This document shows positions 23,580-34,992 of a stretch of DNA of 64,000 nt, in pieces. Made by a program: the position numbers and the translations under genes. Source of the stretch: Sabellastarte sp. h YS-2021 (lineage: Eukaryota; Annelida; Polychaeta; Sabellida; Sabellidae). Within the stretch, counting starts at the first letter, position 1. The number at the start of each line of letters is the position of its first letter. The DNA lies in contig OZ024929.1 in assembly GCA_964017235.1 (NCBI GenBank), positions 106,687,793 to 106,751,792 of the forward strand, given 5' to 3'. A model generated the notes under the pieces. It ran no database searches and had not been told where the DNA came from. It saw only the letters and a program-made list of their open reading frames with translations.

Positions 23580-25936
23580 AACTGAAATGAGTTCATAACT
23601 GTAGGAGCTGTGCCAAAATTAACTGAGGCAAGTTGAATAAAACTGGGCTAGTTGAGGGTTAAAAATCCCCTAGTTTTACTACATAAGGATATAATTTCAT
23701 TAATATTGGGACTTAAAGCTCACTTAAAGTGTCCATTTTGTCTACTTGAATATGTTTAACCAGTTTCATTTTAAAAAGTGAAAAACTCAGCAAGCAGAGG
23801 TATAACACACAAAAATAAGTTCTTAAAAGACTAAGATAGCCATAACATTATTAATATTCAAAATTTAAATAGACAGGCATTTCCTTTTAAAAATTCAAAG
23901 ATTTCAGCTCTATAACCCACATAGTTTGACAGTTACTGGGCTTTAAAGTGGCATAATATCCATAAATTGGGTTTCTGTGGGCATTTTACAATTGTTAAAG
24001 AGACCTTAGCAATTAAACTACAGATCTGAAACTTTTTGGGGGACATACATAACAAACAAAAATTATATATAATACAGTTTAAGACTTGTCACACTAAGCA
24101 TTTCCAAATAACAGGGCAAAATACGGAAAAAATGTCAAAAAAGGCACTTGGGCGAGTGTCTATGGCCCTCATACACAGGTTAAATGTCTACTAAAAACCT
24201 TGATTTTCGGCATATGTAAAAAGGACATAATAATGCATTCCCAGATGGGATTTCAGCTCCATCAATCACATAGTTTAACAGTTACAGGGCTTAAAGGTGG
24301 TAAAAAGTCCAAATATTGGGTCATTGTGGGCCTTTTAGAGATCTCGATGTGGCTTTCAAATTAAAGCTTCAGACTTAAAATTTGTTACATACTAAGATTA
24401 CACATAGACTATGTATCTAATAAAGTTTGAAACTTCTCAGACTTACCATTTCCAAGTTACAGAGCAAAATATGTGAAAAATGTCTTAAAAGGGTCACTCA
24501 GGTGGGTGTTTAAGGTCCTCATACACAGGTTAAATGTCTACTTGAAGCCTTGATTTTTGGCACATGTAAAAAAAACATAATAATGTATTCCCAGATGAGA
24601 TTTCAGCTCTATCAGTCACATAGTTTAACAGTCACAGGCCTTAAAATTGGCAAAAAGTCCAAATACTGTGTCTTTATGGGGCCTTCTAGAGACCTAAATG
24701 TGGCCTTCAAATTAAAGCTTCAGACTTAAAATTTGTCACATACTAAGATTACACATAGAATATGCATCTAATACAGTTTGAAACTTCTTAGACTTACCAT
24801 TTCCAAGTTACAGGGAAAAATATGTGAAAAATGTCTAAAAATGGTCACTCGGGTGGGGATTTATGGTCCTCATACACAGGTTAAATGTCTTCTTAAAGCC
24901 TTAATTTTTGGCACATATAAAAATAACATACTAATATCTTCTCAGATAGGATTTGAGCTCTATCAGTCACATAGTTTGACAGTCACAGGGCTTAAAAGTA
25001 GCAAAAAGTCCAAATATTGGGTCTTTGGGAGCCTTTTAGAGACCTCAATTCGACCTTCAAAATTAAAGCTTCAGACTTAAAATCTGTTACATACTAAGAT
25101 TACACACAGAATATATATCTAATACAGTTTGAAACTTCTCAGACTTACCATTTCCAAGTTACAGGGAAAAAGATGTGAAAAATGTCTTATAAGGGTCACT
25201 CGGGTGGGTGTTTATGGTCCTGATACACAGGTTAACTGTCTATTAAAGGCCTAAATGTTGGGGCACATATAAGAAAACACATAGATATATTCCCAGATGA
25301 TATTTAACTTAGATGAGAGACATAGTTTGAAAGCTACAGTGCTTGAAAGTGGCAAAAAGTGCATAAATTGGGTCTCTGTGGGCACTTTTGAGACCTTAAG
25401 TTGACCCCTTTGGGTAAACCTACAGCCCTAAAATTTTCTACAGACAAGGATTACATATCAAAGTTATACCTAGCGCAGTTTGAGACTCATCAGAATTATC
25501 ACTTCCAAATTATAGGGCAAAATATGTGTAAAGTATAGCAAAAAATCCCTAAGTGGGGGTATTTATGGGCCTCAAACACAATTTTCTCCTCAACTTAAAG
25601 TCATGATTTTCGGCACATGTACTAAGAACATATTAATGTGTTGTCAGGTAAAATTTCAGCCAGCTGAGCATCATAGTTTATGACCTACAGGGCTCTAAGT
25701 GGCCAAAAGTGCAATTTCTGACCTTAAGGTGGCCATAAGTTCTTTTTTACTGGGAGTTTAAGGTCACCTTAAAATAGGGATCTTCCTTTGGGCACCCTTA
25801 ACATGTGTACCAAGTTTGAAAAAAAAATATTAATTTGTTTTTGAGTTATCGCGTCCACAAGGAAATTTCTACGTCGGCGGCGGCGGCGCGACGGACCTGA
25901 ATCCAATATATCCCTGACTTTCGTCTGGGGATATAA
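23580..25936 (-). mobile_element. E1 copy 3, lacking its 3' ~0.9 kb
   Basis: This is collinear with about 6252-8630 of E1 copy 1 and carries the ~351-bp core repeats and the 5' hairpin end. The CTAG terminus and set-back inverted tip are missing. The CGG tract reads CGT(CGG)4. Its right end GGGGATATAATTA joins S1 array 3. Confidence 0.85.
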
Positions 25937-27830
25937 TTACCAACAGTACAATGCTGAGATACCCTGTGGGTCGAAATTTTTGATGAAATCGCTCTATCTC
26001 GCACGGTTAAGGAGATAGAAGCAAATTTGTGTTTTGCCATTTTTGGCAAAAATTCGAAAATTCAAAATGGCCGCCATTTTTGGGGAGGGGAAAATTTTGG
26101 GGAAAATTGCAAAGAGTACACTCCTTAGATACCCTGTGGGTCGAAAATTTCGACGAAATCGCTCTATCTCGCATGGTTAAGGAGATAGAAGCAAATTTGT
26201 GTTTTGCCATTTTTGGCAAAAATTCGAAAATTCAAAATGGCCGCCATTTTTGGGGAGGGGAAAATTTTTTAAAAATTACCAAGAGTACAATGCTCAGATA
26301 CCCTGTGGGTCGAAAATTTTGCCGAAATCGCTCTATCTCGCATGGTTAAGGAGATAGAAGCAAATTTGTGTTTTACCATTTTTGGCAAAAATTCGAAAAT
26401 TCAAAATGGCCGCCATTTTTGGGGAGGGGAAAATTTTTGGAAAATTGGCAAGAGTAGAATTTTCAGATACTCTGTGGGTCGAAAATTTTGCCGAAATCGC
26501 TCTATCTCGCACGGTTAAGGAGATAGAAGCAAATTAGTGTTTTACCATTTTTGGCAAAAATTCTAAAATTCAAAATGGCCGCCACTTTTGGGGAGGGGAA
26601 AATTTTTTAAAAATTACCAACAGTACAATGCTCAGATACCCTGTGGGTCGAAATTTTTGATGAAATCGCTCTATCTCGCACGGTTAAGGAGATAGAAGCA
26701 AATTTGTGTTTTGCCATTTTTGGCAAAAATTCGAAAATTCAAAATGGCCGCCATTTTTGGGGAGGGGAAAATTTTTGGGAAAATTGCAAAGAGTACACTC
26801 CTTAGATACCCTGTGGGTCGAAAATTTCGACGAAATCGCTCTATCTTGCACGGTTAAGGAGATAGAAGCAAATTTGTGTTTTGCCATTTTTGGCAAAAAT
26901 TCGAAAATTCAAAATGGCCGCCATTTTTGGGGAGGGGAAAATTTTTGGAAAATTGCAAAGAGTACACTCCTTAGATACCCTGTGGGTCGAAAATTTCGAC
27001 GAAATCGCTCTATCTCACACAGTTAAGGAGATAGAAGCCAATTTGTGTTTTGCCATTTTTGGCAAAAATTCAAAATGGCCGCCATTTTTGGGGAGGGGAC
27101 AATTTTTTGAAAATTGCAAAGAGTACACTCCTTAGATACCCTGTGGGTTGAAAATTTCGACGAAATCGCTCTATCTCACACAGTTAAGGAGATAGAAGCA
27201 AATTTGTGTTTTGCCATTTCTGGCAAAAATTCGAAAATTCAAAATGGCCGCCATTTTTGGGGAGGGGAAAATTTTTGGAAAATTGCAAAGAGTACACTCC
27301 TTAGATACCCTGTGGGTCGAAAATTTTGCCGAAATCGCTCTATCTCGCACGGTTAAGGAGATAGAAGCAAATTTGTGTTTTGCCATTTTTGGCAAAAATT
27401 CGAAAATTCAAAATGGCCGCCATTTTTGGGGAGGGGAAAATTTTTGGAAAATTGCAAAGAGTACACTCCTTAGATACCCTGTGGGTCGAAAATTTTGCCG
27501 AAATCGCTCTATCTCGCACGGTTAAGGACATAGAAGCAAATTTGTGTTTTGCCATTTTTGGCAAAAATTCGAAAATTCAAAATGGCCGCCATTTTTGGGG
27601 AGGGGCAAATTTTTTAAAAATTACCAACAGTACAATGCTCAGATACCCTGTGGGTCGAAAATTTTGCCGAAATCGCTCTATCTCGCACGGTTAAGGAGAT
27701 AGAAGCAAATTTGTGTTTTGCCATTTTTGGCAAAAATTCGAAAATTCAAAATGGCCACCATTTTTGGGGAGGGGAAAATTTTTGGAAAATTGCAAAGAGT
27801 ACATTCCTTAGATACCCTGTGAGTCAAAAA
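25937..27830. repeat. S1 satellite array 3 (~11 monomers)
   Basis: These are 169-bp S1 monomers of the same variant classes as array 2 (ATTGCAAAGAGTACACTCC and ACCAACAGTACAATGCTC). Several adjacent units are nearly identical (about 27200-27560), showing recent tandem duplication. It merges into the S4-type repeat on the right. Confidence 0.93.
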
Positions 27831-28029
27831 TTCTGTCCAAATCGTTCTATCTCTTACGGTTTCTGAGATATTAAGATTTTTTCGTTTTTCGCAAAAATTC
27901 AAGATGGCCGCCAAAAGTGGCGAAAATTGAAAATTTTCAATTTTGTACAGAATACTCTTCTACTACCCTGTGAGTCAAAAATTCTGTCGAAATCGCTCTA
28001 TCTCTTACGGTTTCTGAGATATTAGCAAA
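27831..28029. repeat. S4 satellite, about 1.5 units
   Basis: Units contain CTACCCTGTGAGTCAAAAAT, TCTTACGGTTTCTGAGATAT and AAGATGGCCGCCAAAAGTGG. S4 is a diverged relative of S1 and also occurs in the opposite orientation at 61838-62480. Its end ATTAGCAAATTACTCAAAAG is the uninterrupted version of the site that E1 copy 1 occupies at 5348-8630. Confidence 0.85.
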
Positions 28030-28470
28030 TTACTCAAAAGTAGTACTGAAAATACACAATGAAGTACCTAAATGGCTATTACTCACGTACTGACAAAGCT
28101 ATCAGTCCCAAATGCAATACCAAGCGAGCTATGGACATAACAATCTTGTATTCAAAATTGTAGTAAAATATCTTTAATTATCTTGGCTTAAATGCACAGA
28201 AACCAATGGGTACTGAAAATAGCTGTACTTAAGTATTACTCAGTAAGCAAAAGAGGTACAACAGCCAAAAGCAATCCCAAGCAAGCTACTGACCCAATAA
28301 GCCTGCATACCAAATTTGGTGACAATAGCTCTAATACTTTTCCTTTAAATGAGCGGAAACCATGCGTGACGCCGGACATCGGACGCCGGACGCCAGACAT
28401 CGGACGCCGGACATCGGACGGCGAAAAAAGCAAAAATAATATATCCACCCCCCAGGGGGGTGGACATAAT
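28030..28470 (-). mobile_element. Module M copy 2
   Basis: This is near-identical to 8631-9065, including the GGACATC/GGACGCC minisatellite (different word order) and the terminal palindrome. It closes the repeat mosaic, and sequence to its right has no counterpart elsewhere in the window. The S1-S4-M order here equals the order at 5320-9065 once E1 copy 1 is removed. Confidence 0.75.
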
Positions 28471-29010
28471 TAATTTGAAAATCAGCTGTTACTGTAGAAA
28501 AACAAACACAAGACCCATGAAGCCATGAAAAAGCTGTGGCACCAAGTTTCACCTCTCTTTTATTTGGCAAATATATTGCTTGTATAATATAGTATTAATG
28601 CTTTTAACGTTAATTTATATGTCTAATGGTTCTGAAAAAATGATAAATTGACTCTGAGTAAATCACATATTTGTTTAGATCAATGTATTGAATAAAGTGG
28701 GTTGGGTGAGCATTTCCTGCTACACCAGGTCCTGAAAATAAAAACTTGATAAAAACCAAATTCATTTGAATCATTATTTACCTAAATATAAAATTTTTAA
28801 AATTGAAAAATAACCACAACTAAAATGTTATTTGAGATTTAAAATTTAAAGTTTTGGATATTAATTTACTGTTTACTGACAATATATAATACAAATACAC
28901 AATTTTAAGTTTTCCTGTGCAAAATGTTGTTTTTATAATGTAAAGTATGTATTTTTTGGGGGGTAAACATTGTTAACAGGGGATAAAAATATGTTGACAT
29001 TTTTTCTTAC
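28471..29010. other. Intergenic or intronic sequence, nothing recognised
   Basis: This is AT-rich sequence without clear repeats, coding potential or RNA genes. If the minus-strand exon at 29011-29137 is real, this stretch would be its downstream intron. Confidence 0.5.
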
Positions 29011-29137
29011 CAGCAGGGCACTGTTTTTCTTCACAGCATTTTACTTCATTCACGTTTTCATGCGTCACATAAATTTTTCCAGTCTCAGACTCTGCACATA
29101 TGTCTCCGGCCTGGTACTGACCAAACAGTGTAAGAAC
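29011..29137 (-). CDS. Candidate internal exon, Cys-rich protein of unknown family
   Basis: On the minus strand a pyrimidine-rich acceptor (TTTTTTCCTGCCTAG) precedes a 127-nt segment that ends at a GTAAGA donor. Only one of its three frames is open. It encodes 42 residues plus one base, including FGQYQAGDICAESETGK, a KCCEEKQCPA end and four cysteines in a C-x19-CC-x4-C pattern. Its composition (E, K, C, G rich) is unlike the AT-driven chance frames nearby and fits an extracellular or secreted protein. The family is not recognised and no partner exon is certain. At 29235-29290 a weaker minus-strand segment ends ...RQKQC before a GTAAGG donor and may be a decayed or duplicated relative. Confidence 0.5.
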
Positions 29138-29865
29138 CTAGGCAGGAAAAAACACAAAAAGCAACAAATTAACACCGAGAACAACTGTAATTCTGGCACT
29201 TATGTATTCTTTTACCGATAGTCTCCTCCCTTACCAGCACTGTTTTTGGCGATAAAACTCACGACAGTCTCTTGAAACATGAGAAGTTGACTCCACAAAA
29301 ACGTTAAAATAAAACCATCAAAAAAAAGTTTTATTTTTCTTTTTGGTTTTGTACTCCATAATACTCACTGCTTCATTACACTGAATAAGGCCAGCAAAGA
29401 CTCACTGAATACTTTAGAAAAATATCAATTTCTCAGATTCAAAAAAGTCAAAACTAGAAAAATGTAATCAGTTACTCTACATGAGGAATGGGAAGTACAA
29501 CATGAGTGCGACCTATCATGCTCACAAGTTGATGTGTGAATGGATCAAAATAGCAATAATGCCTATGAGCATGTTATATTTATATTCCCCCTAAATAATG
29601 TCATATGTTATATTTATATTCATAAATGCAAAATCTGTCTATCTATCTGAAACCCGCTAGCAAATCAAATCCTTGCATTTGCGGGGTACTCTGTGGGATA
29701 GATAGTACAAAATATCGACCAGAATGTGGCTTTTGACCTAGTAGTTATGTATGGGGATAATTAAAAATGACTAAGAAGTATTAAAATTTCCCTTTAAAGT
29801 ATAACAGCAAATAGATGAGCAGACCAAAATGGACCTAAATAATTTCTGCAGAGAACATAACTTGT
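29138..29865. other. Non-coding sequence beside the candidate exon
   Basis: This contains the possible decayed exon at about 29235-29290 (minus strand) and otherwise AT-rich sequence. CTAAATAATGTCATATG words near 29590 resemble the tandem duplication that follows. Confidence 0.4.
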
Positions 29866-30155
29866 CAATCAGAAAAAAAGAACATCAGAATTCCGTAAAC
29901 CAACATACAAATTCACAAAACTTAAGTAAAATAATACATGAATCATGTTTGTGACAAAAAAAATGAAACTTTTACAATTTGATCTGAAATAAAAATTCCC
30001 CTAAATAATGTCAATCAGAAACAAGAACATCAGAATTCCGTGAACCAACATACAAATTCACAAAACTTCAGTAAAATAATACTTGAATCATGTGTGTGAC
30101 AAATAATGAAACTTTTACAATTTGCTCTGAAATAAAAATCCCCCTAAATAATGTC
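29866..30155. repeat. Tandem duplication, two ~143-bp units
   Basis: Two adjacent units share GAACATCAGAATTCCGT, CAACATACAAATTCACAAAA and ATGAAACTTTTACAATTTG, and are joined by CCCCTAAATAATGTC. They differ by a few substitutions and small indels. No function is evident. Confidence 0.85.
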
Positions 30156-31007
30156 ATAATCAATTTATCTATTTGATATATAATGGTACTGTACCTGTAG
30201 GGTTCCAATTAGAAAAAGATGCAGAAACATCTCTGACCAGAGCACACTACATGTTTGGATCTGAAAATACAGGTTGGATTGTGTTATGCATACAATATCT
30301 TTCACCATGTTGGATATTTTTTGTTCTATGGTACAAAATAGTAGAGGAAAAATGATAGGGCTATAGTATTAATATTCTTACTGGTCATTGGGTTTAAATT
30401 TGGACTGATTAAACATCTATAAAGCCAATACCTTCACAAGACCTTGAAAGCCCATGTCAACATTTTGGACAGACTATTGGTCATATTAAAGCCATGACAA
30501 CATAGACATGTGATAATTTACTAATCACGATAACCACAGGAAAACTCTATGTTCATTATGATTTCAGTTCATAAGATTGTCCACCCCTGTGAAATAAGAA
30601 CTGGTTTTACAATACTTTGTATGAATACACCCTTTATGAATGTGCAGAAAGGTATTTTTAGCCTAACCATGTGAACCAATTACTTGCAATGGCTGACTGA
30701 CATTCCTCAAGATTTTTTCAAAAATATTTTTAAAGGATCAGATTCCATGCAACATATTGTAGCGGGCCTCAGGAGTTACTAAAGGAAACAGTTTGGCAGT
30801 GTGTGGCCTAACACTACAAATACTCAAGACCCCGAAATCAGTTTGTGAAATATTCCAAATAAATTATATATCTCTGCTGCTTATCTACTTGAAGTAGCTC
30901 ATTTGCCTTGCATTACCATGCAGATACAGAGAAGTACTCTCAATTCAAAATGTTTTAGTTCAAGTCTCAGGTTCTATATCAAAACAACTCTTAAACACAT
31001 AAATCAA
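30156..31007. other. Intergenic sequence, nothing recognised
   Basis: There is no repeat, RNA gene or convincing coding exon. A 60-codon frame at 30173-30355 has no recognisable features. Confidence 0.4.
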
Positions 31008-32973
31008 CAAGACCACTGCCGCAGCATTTATCTCCCGCCTGGAATCAGTAATAATGGAGAAGTAAATGAGATAAGGGCTTTATAGTAAGATAACCCCACT
31101 TGACATCGAAGAATGGGTCAAAGGTAAAAGTCAGCAGTCTCAGACCTTTACTTCCTTTAAGTTGTTTTCACATTTGGAACCCCTATTAGCAATGATAAGG
31201 GAGATATAAGGCCTTTTTAATAGGATAATCCCATTTAACGTGTGATAAGACAGCCATTTTGGCTTCGAAACTAGGTCAAATTACTATCAGCTTAACTTTC
31301 CTGGCCATATATATTTTGCGCATATTTGATGAACCTAGCTGCAATATTTCACGTATTATAGCATCTTAATGAATTTTAAATAATTGGATATGGTGGCCAT
31401 TTTGTTTTTCAAAATAAGGCCAAAATTTTTCTCAGACAAAACATTTGAAGGTCAAGAGTTTTAATGGTCTGAACCCTGTAAGAGCAATATTAGGGGAGAT
31501 AGAAGGCATCTTAAAATGTAAATTTGATGAAGCTAGCTGGAATTTTCGACATTTAGAAGAACTGTATGATTTTTAAACAATTGGCTATGGCGGCCATTTT
31601 GTTTTCCAAAATGAGGCCAAAATTTTGCATAAACATTCCTTGCAAATTTGAGGAAGATGTCTTTATAAATGAATAAGATATTAAGGTTTATGGTGAAACC
31701 TGACAAACGGATGCACGGACGGATGCACAAACAGATGCACACACGCATGGAAGCTGTTTACAATTTTAGACCACAGCCTTTGCTTTTCATGGTCTGTCTT
31801 TACAATCTGAAGCCACAGCACCAATAATATGGGAGAAATAAGGACGTTTTAGTGTGACGACCTTGAAGCAGGGGTCAAAGGTCAAATTCAACACATGGAA
31901 AAGACTACCAGGCCATGACTTCGTACAAGTTGTTTTCACATTCCGAACCTCTAGGAGCAATATTTGGGGAGATATAAGGCCTTTTTAATAGGATAATCCC
32001 GTTTGACATTAAACATGCAATATGGCGGCCATTTTGTTTTTTGAACTAGGTTAAATTTATTATCAGGCTAGCTTTTCTAGCCATATAGCTTTTGTGCAAA
32101 TTTGATGAAGCTAGGTGGAATATTTCAAGATTTAGAGCACCTTTACGATTTTCAAACAATGAGCTATGGCGGCCATTTTGTTTTTCAAAATGAGGCTAAA
32201 ATTTTTCAGAGACAGGTTTTCATAGCCATAAACATTCCCTGCAAATTTGGTGAAGATATGCAATATTTGGGGAGATATAAGGCCTTTTTAATAGAATAAC
32301 CCTGTTTGCCATTAAACATGCGATATGGCGGCCATTTTGTTTTTTGAACTAGGTCAAATTTATTATCAGGCTAGCTTTTCTAGCCATATAGCTTTTGTGC
32401 AAATTTGATGAAGCTAGCTGTAATATTTCAAGATTTAGAGCGCCTTTACAATTTTCAAACAATTAGCTATGGCGGCCATTTTGTTTTTCAAAATGAGGCT
32501 AAAATTTTTCAGAGACAGGTTTTCATAGCCATAAACATTCCCTGAAAATTTGGTGAAGATATGCAATATTTGGGGAGATATAAGGCCTTTTTAATAGGAT
32601 AACCCTGTTTGACATTAAACATGTGATATGGCGGCCATTTTGTTTTTTGAACTAGGTCAAATTTATTATCAGGCTAGCTTTTCTAGCCATATAGCTTTTG
32701 TGCGAATTTGATGAAGCTAGGTGGAATATTTCCAAGATTTAGAGCACCTTTAGGATTTTCAAACAATTAGTTATGGCGGCCATTTTGTTTTTCAAAGTGA
32801 GGCTAAAATTTTTCAGAGACAGGTTTTTATAGCCATAAACATTCCCTGCAAATTTGGTGAAGATATGTTCATAAATGAATAAGATATTAAGGTTTATGCA
32901 AAAACGTGACGAACGGACGGACGGAAGGCGTTTTATAATCTCCCGACCACGGCCTTCGGCCGGCAGGAGATAA
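31008..32973 (-). mobile_element. HINE-C element, copy 2 (complete)
   Basis: This ~1.97-kb element is in minus orientation. The 5' end on the right reads TTATCTCCTGCCGGCCG on the minus strand and folds with GGCCGTGGTCGGGAGAT into a hairpin. The left end carries the inverted tip TTATCTCCCGCC, preceded by a GCAG/CTGC-type hairpin and CAAG at 31008 (CTTG on the minus strand). A (GGAC)-rich stretch (GACGAACGGACGGACGG) lies inside the 5' end and a tandem core fills the middle. It has no protein-coding capacity, so it is non-autonomous. Confidence 0.75.
31958..32870. repeat. HINE-C core repeat (~305 bp, 3 units)
   Basis: Units start near 31958, 32260 and 32564 with CAATATTTGGGGAGATATAA. Each carries ATGGCGGCCATTTTGTTTTT twice and CTAGCTTTTCTAGCCATATA once. 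A more diverged earlier unit spans about 31480-31700. The ATGGCGGCCATTTT word is shared with the otherwise unrelated S1 and S2 satellites. Confidence 0.9.
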
Positions 32974-34315
32974 CACTGATATCATGTACAATTACAATTA
33001 ATACCATAATGTATTCTAAGGCAAAAAACACAACTTTCTACAGGTAACCTTCAAATGTTACTAACAAGGATTACTACAGAATCTTAATATCTGAAAAGTA
33101 GCAAAGTTCAAGAAAATAGTTTGTTTTTCTGCGTAGATGATTCTATGAAAATTTATGTTATTAACTGTCTAACTAGTGTTTCCCTCTACTACAGCTTTGT
33201 TTTGGCCATGTTGAAACATACTGGGGGAGGGGGGTATATTTTCTATGAAAATCTTTCCTCCCACCTGTATGAACAGTAGCAACATATAACTTGCTTCAAA
33301 CATCCTTTATTTTTACTTGAAAAACATATATAAAACAACAAAAGCACACCAGGCAACACAACTGTATACATAATCAGTTTATGATTACACCATGCTGCCA
33401 ATTTGTTTATACATTTATTGACATTAATCATACTTGGGATTTTCCCATCAGCAGGAAATGTGACTTTATTCTGTCATATACATTACCAGGTATTACTAGT
33501 ATTTAATTCAAAATGCCGGTCAATTTTTAAGTGGCTGGATATTTTTTTATAAATGTTTTTAGTAATGTAATCTGTTTTTTTATATTCTATGTCACTTTAT
33601 TTGTGGGGATGGGTGATTTCAGGTGGAGGGATATTATTTTTCAGCAAATCTCTCATTAATGGCCAATTAAATCTTTTAATAAAGTGATTGTAAAGTAAAA
33701 ACTCACTTTTTTTCTCTTGAAATACTTTTTAACTATTGGTTTACAAGGGGGGGGGGTGTAGGTTTGATGAACAGCGTTCGAAACTGACACCTGCCCGCAA
33801 GCAATTTACTGTTAAGTTTAAGGACGATGATAATATTTCAATAACAAACATGAAGCAATTCTAAATCACAGTATTATTAGCCAGAAATTTTTGTCCTTTT
33901 GTGTGTTAGGGGGAAATTATCTGGTAGGGGCATTATTTTCCAGTAGTGTTGAAGACGGTAAAACGGAAACCTATTTGCCAACTGAAAGACAGTGATCCGG
34001 TATATACTAAAATGCAAAGTTCCGGAATCGGTACGGTTTTGCATTGGCGACCTCCCCATGAACACATTTTTGATACCCACCCATCCCTACTTAAAACTAG
34101 TAAAATCGGCAGATTCTGCAGGTAGTTGAATTTTTAAAATCAAGAGTCTGAAAGTCTATGTCAATATGATTCTCCTTTGAAACAATCCCTCCTCCTGTTT
34201 TCTGAAGACAATTCACCCCATAAAACAATTCACGGCCAGTGAATAAGGCGCATTGCCCATTCTTGGCCATGTTTGTGTGCTTGCCAATGACAGATTCCCA
34301 GTGACTATTACTTAA
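32974..34315. other. Intergenic sequence, nothing recognised
   Basis: This is AT-rich with short G runs (about 33222-33234 and 33748-33757). Chance frames on the minus strand (for example 33877-34080) have no recognisable domain. No RNA gene is seen. Confidence 0.4.
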
Positions 34316-34507
34316 CTGCAGAAGTTGGCCGCAGTCATAAGTTGGCCGCCCTCACCACAGCTTCACAGGGCTTTAACATGAGTGGCCTACTACACTCCGA
34401 AACCATGCATCATTGTTAAACTTATTCTATGTAACAGTTTTCATTAGTGTACAATAACCTATTTGTCTTTCTGGAGCCTGTAGATGAGCTGCGGCCAACT
34501 TCTGCAG
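34316..34507. mobile_element. MITE-b, 192 bp with 19-bp perfect TIRs
   Basis: The left end CTGCAGAAGTTGGCCGCAG (34316-34334) is repeated exactly in inverted form at 34489-34507. A second AAGTTGGCCGCC word lies just inside the left end. No coding capacity is present and the target duplication is not clear. Its right edge abuts the 9-bp target duplication of the next element. Confidence 0.8.
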
Positions 34508-34516
34508 GGTAGCAGT

Positions 34517-34983
34517 TAGACGTGGTTACCTCGGCTCTACTTTACTTGCGTGTAGAGCCGTGGCACTACCCCACATAAAACTAGAGATTTGCATAAAATC
34601 ATTTTCTGTTGAATAAAACTTGATAAAATGACTCAAAATGGTTTGATATATTTAAAAGCAGTTGATATTAAGCCAAGGACACAAAAAATACAATATGTGT
34701 ATAATATATATGACATTTTATACAGCTTTTATAACAAAAGAGCATTTTCAAATTTTTGGAGAAATGGTCCAAAAAGTATTGAAAATGAGGAAATGTAATT
34801 TATTTTTTTGTCAAATATGTTTGCATGTTGGCTGACAGTTAAGGTTAATGTGACAAAATAGTTGTGGGAACAGTTGTGTGTATAATTTTTATGGTATTTG
34901 TGTTTTAAGCAAATCTCCAGTTTTATGTGGGGTCGTGCCACGGCTCTACGCGCAAGTAAGTAGAGCCGAGGTAACCACGTCTA
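34517..34983. mobile_element. Mutator-like MITE, 467 bp, long TIRs and 9-bp TSD
   Basis: Inverted repeats of about 75-80 bp begin TAGACGTGGTTACCTCGGCT at both ends with a few mismatches, and include an internal CGGCTCTAC/GTAGAGCCG stem. The flanking GGTAGCAGT is duplicated exactly at 34508-34516 and 34984-34992. Long TIRs with a 9-bp target duplication are the hallmark of Mutator/MULE elements. The ~310-bp interior has no transposase. Confidence 0.88.
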
Positions 34984-34992
34984 GGTAGCAGT

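Noticed and set aside
7097-25080. Repeated ~91-100-codon frames starting MKLLRLTISKLQ
   Set aside because: They occur once or twice per E1 copy because the 351-bp core is divisible by 3. There is no domain or start context, and the frames are disrupted between copies.
557-28029. Dozens of overlapping 60-106-codon frames (FGKNSKIQNGRHFWG and MPKMAKHKFASISLTV types) on both strands
   Set aside because: They repeat with the 169-bp satellite period, exist on both strands of the same DNA and end when 169 (not divisible by 3) rotates the frame. They are by-products of the satellite and not a protein family.
354-28470. CRISPR-like array
   Set aside because: Units are contiguous tandem monomers of 132-169 bp without unique spacers, in a eukaryotic sequence.
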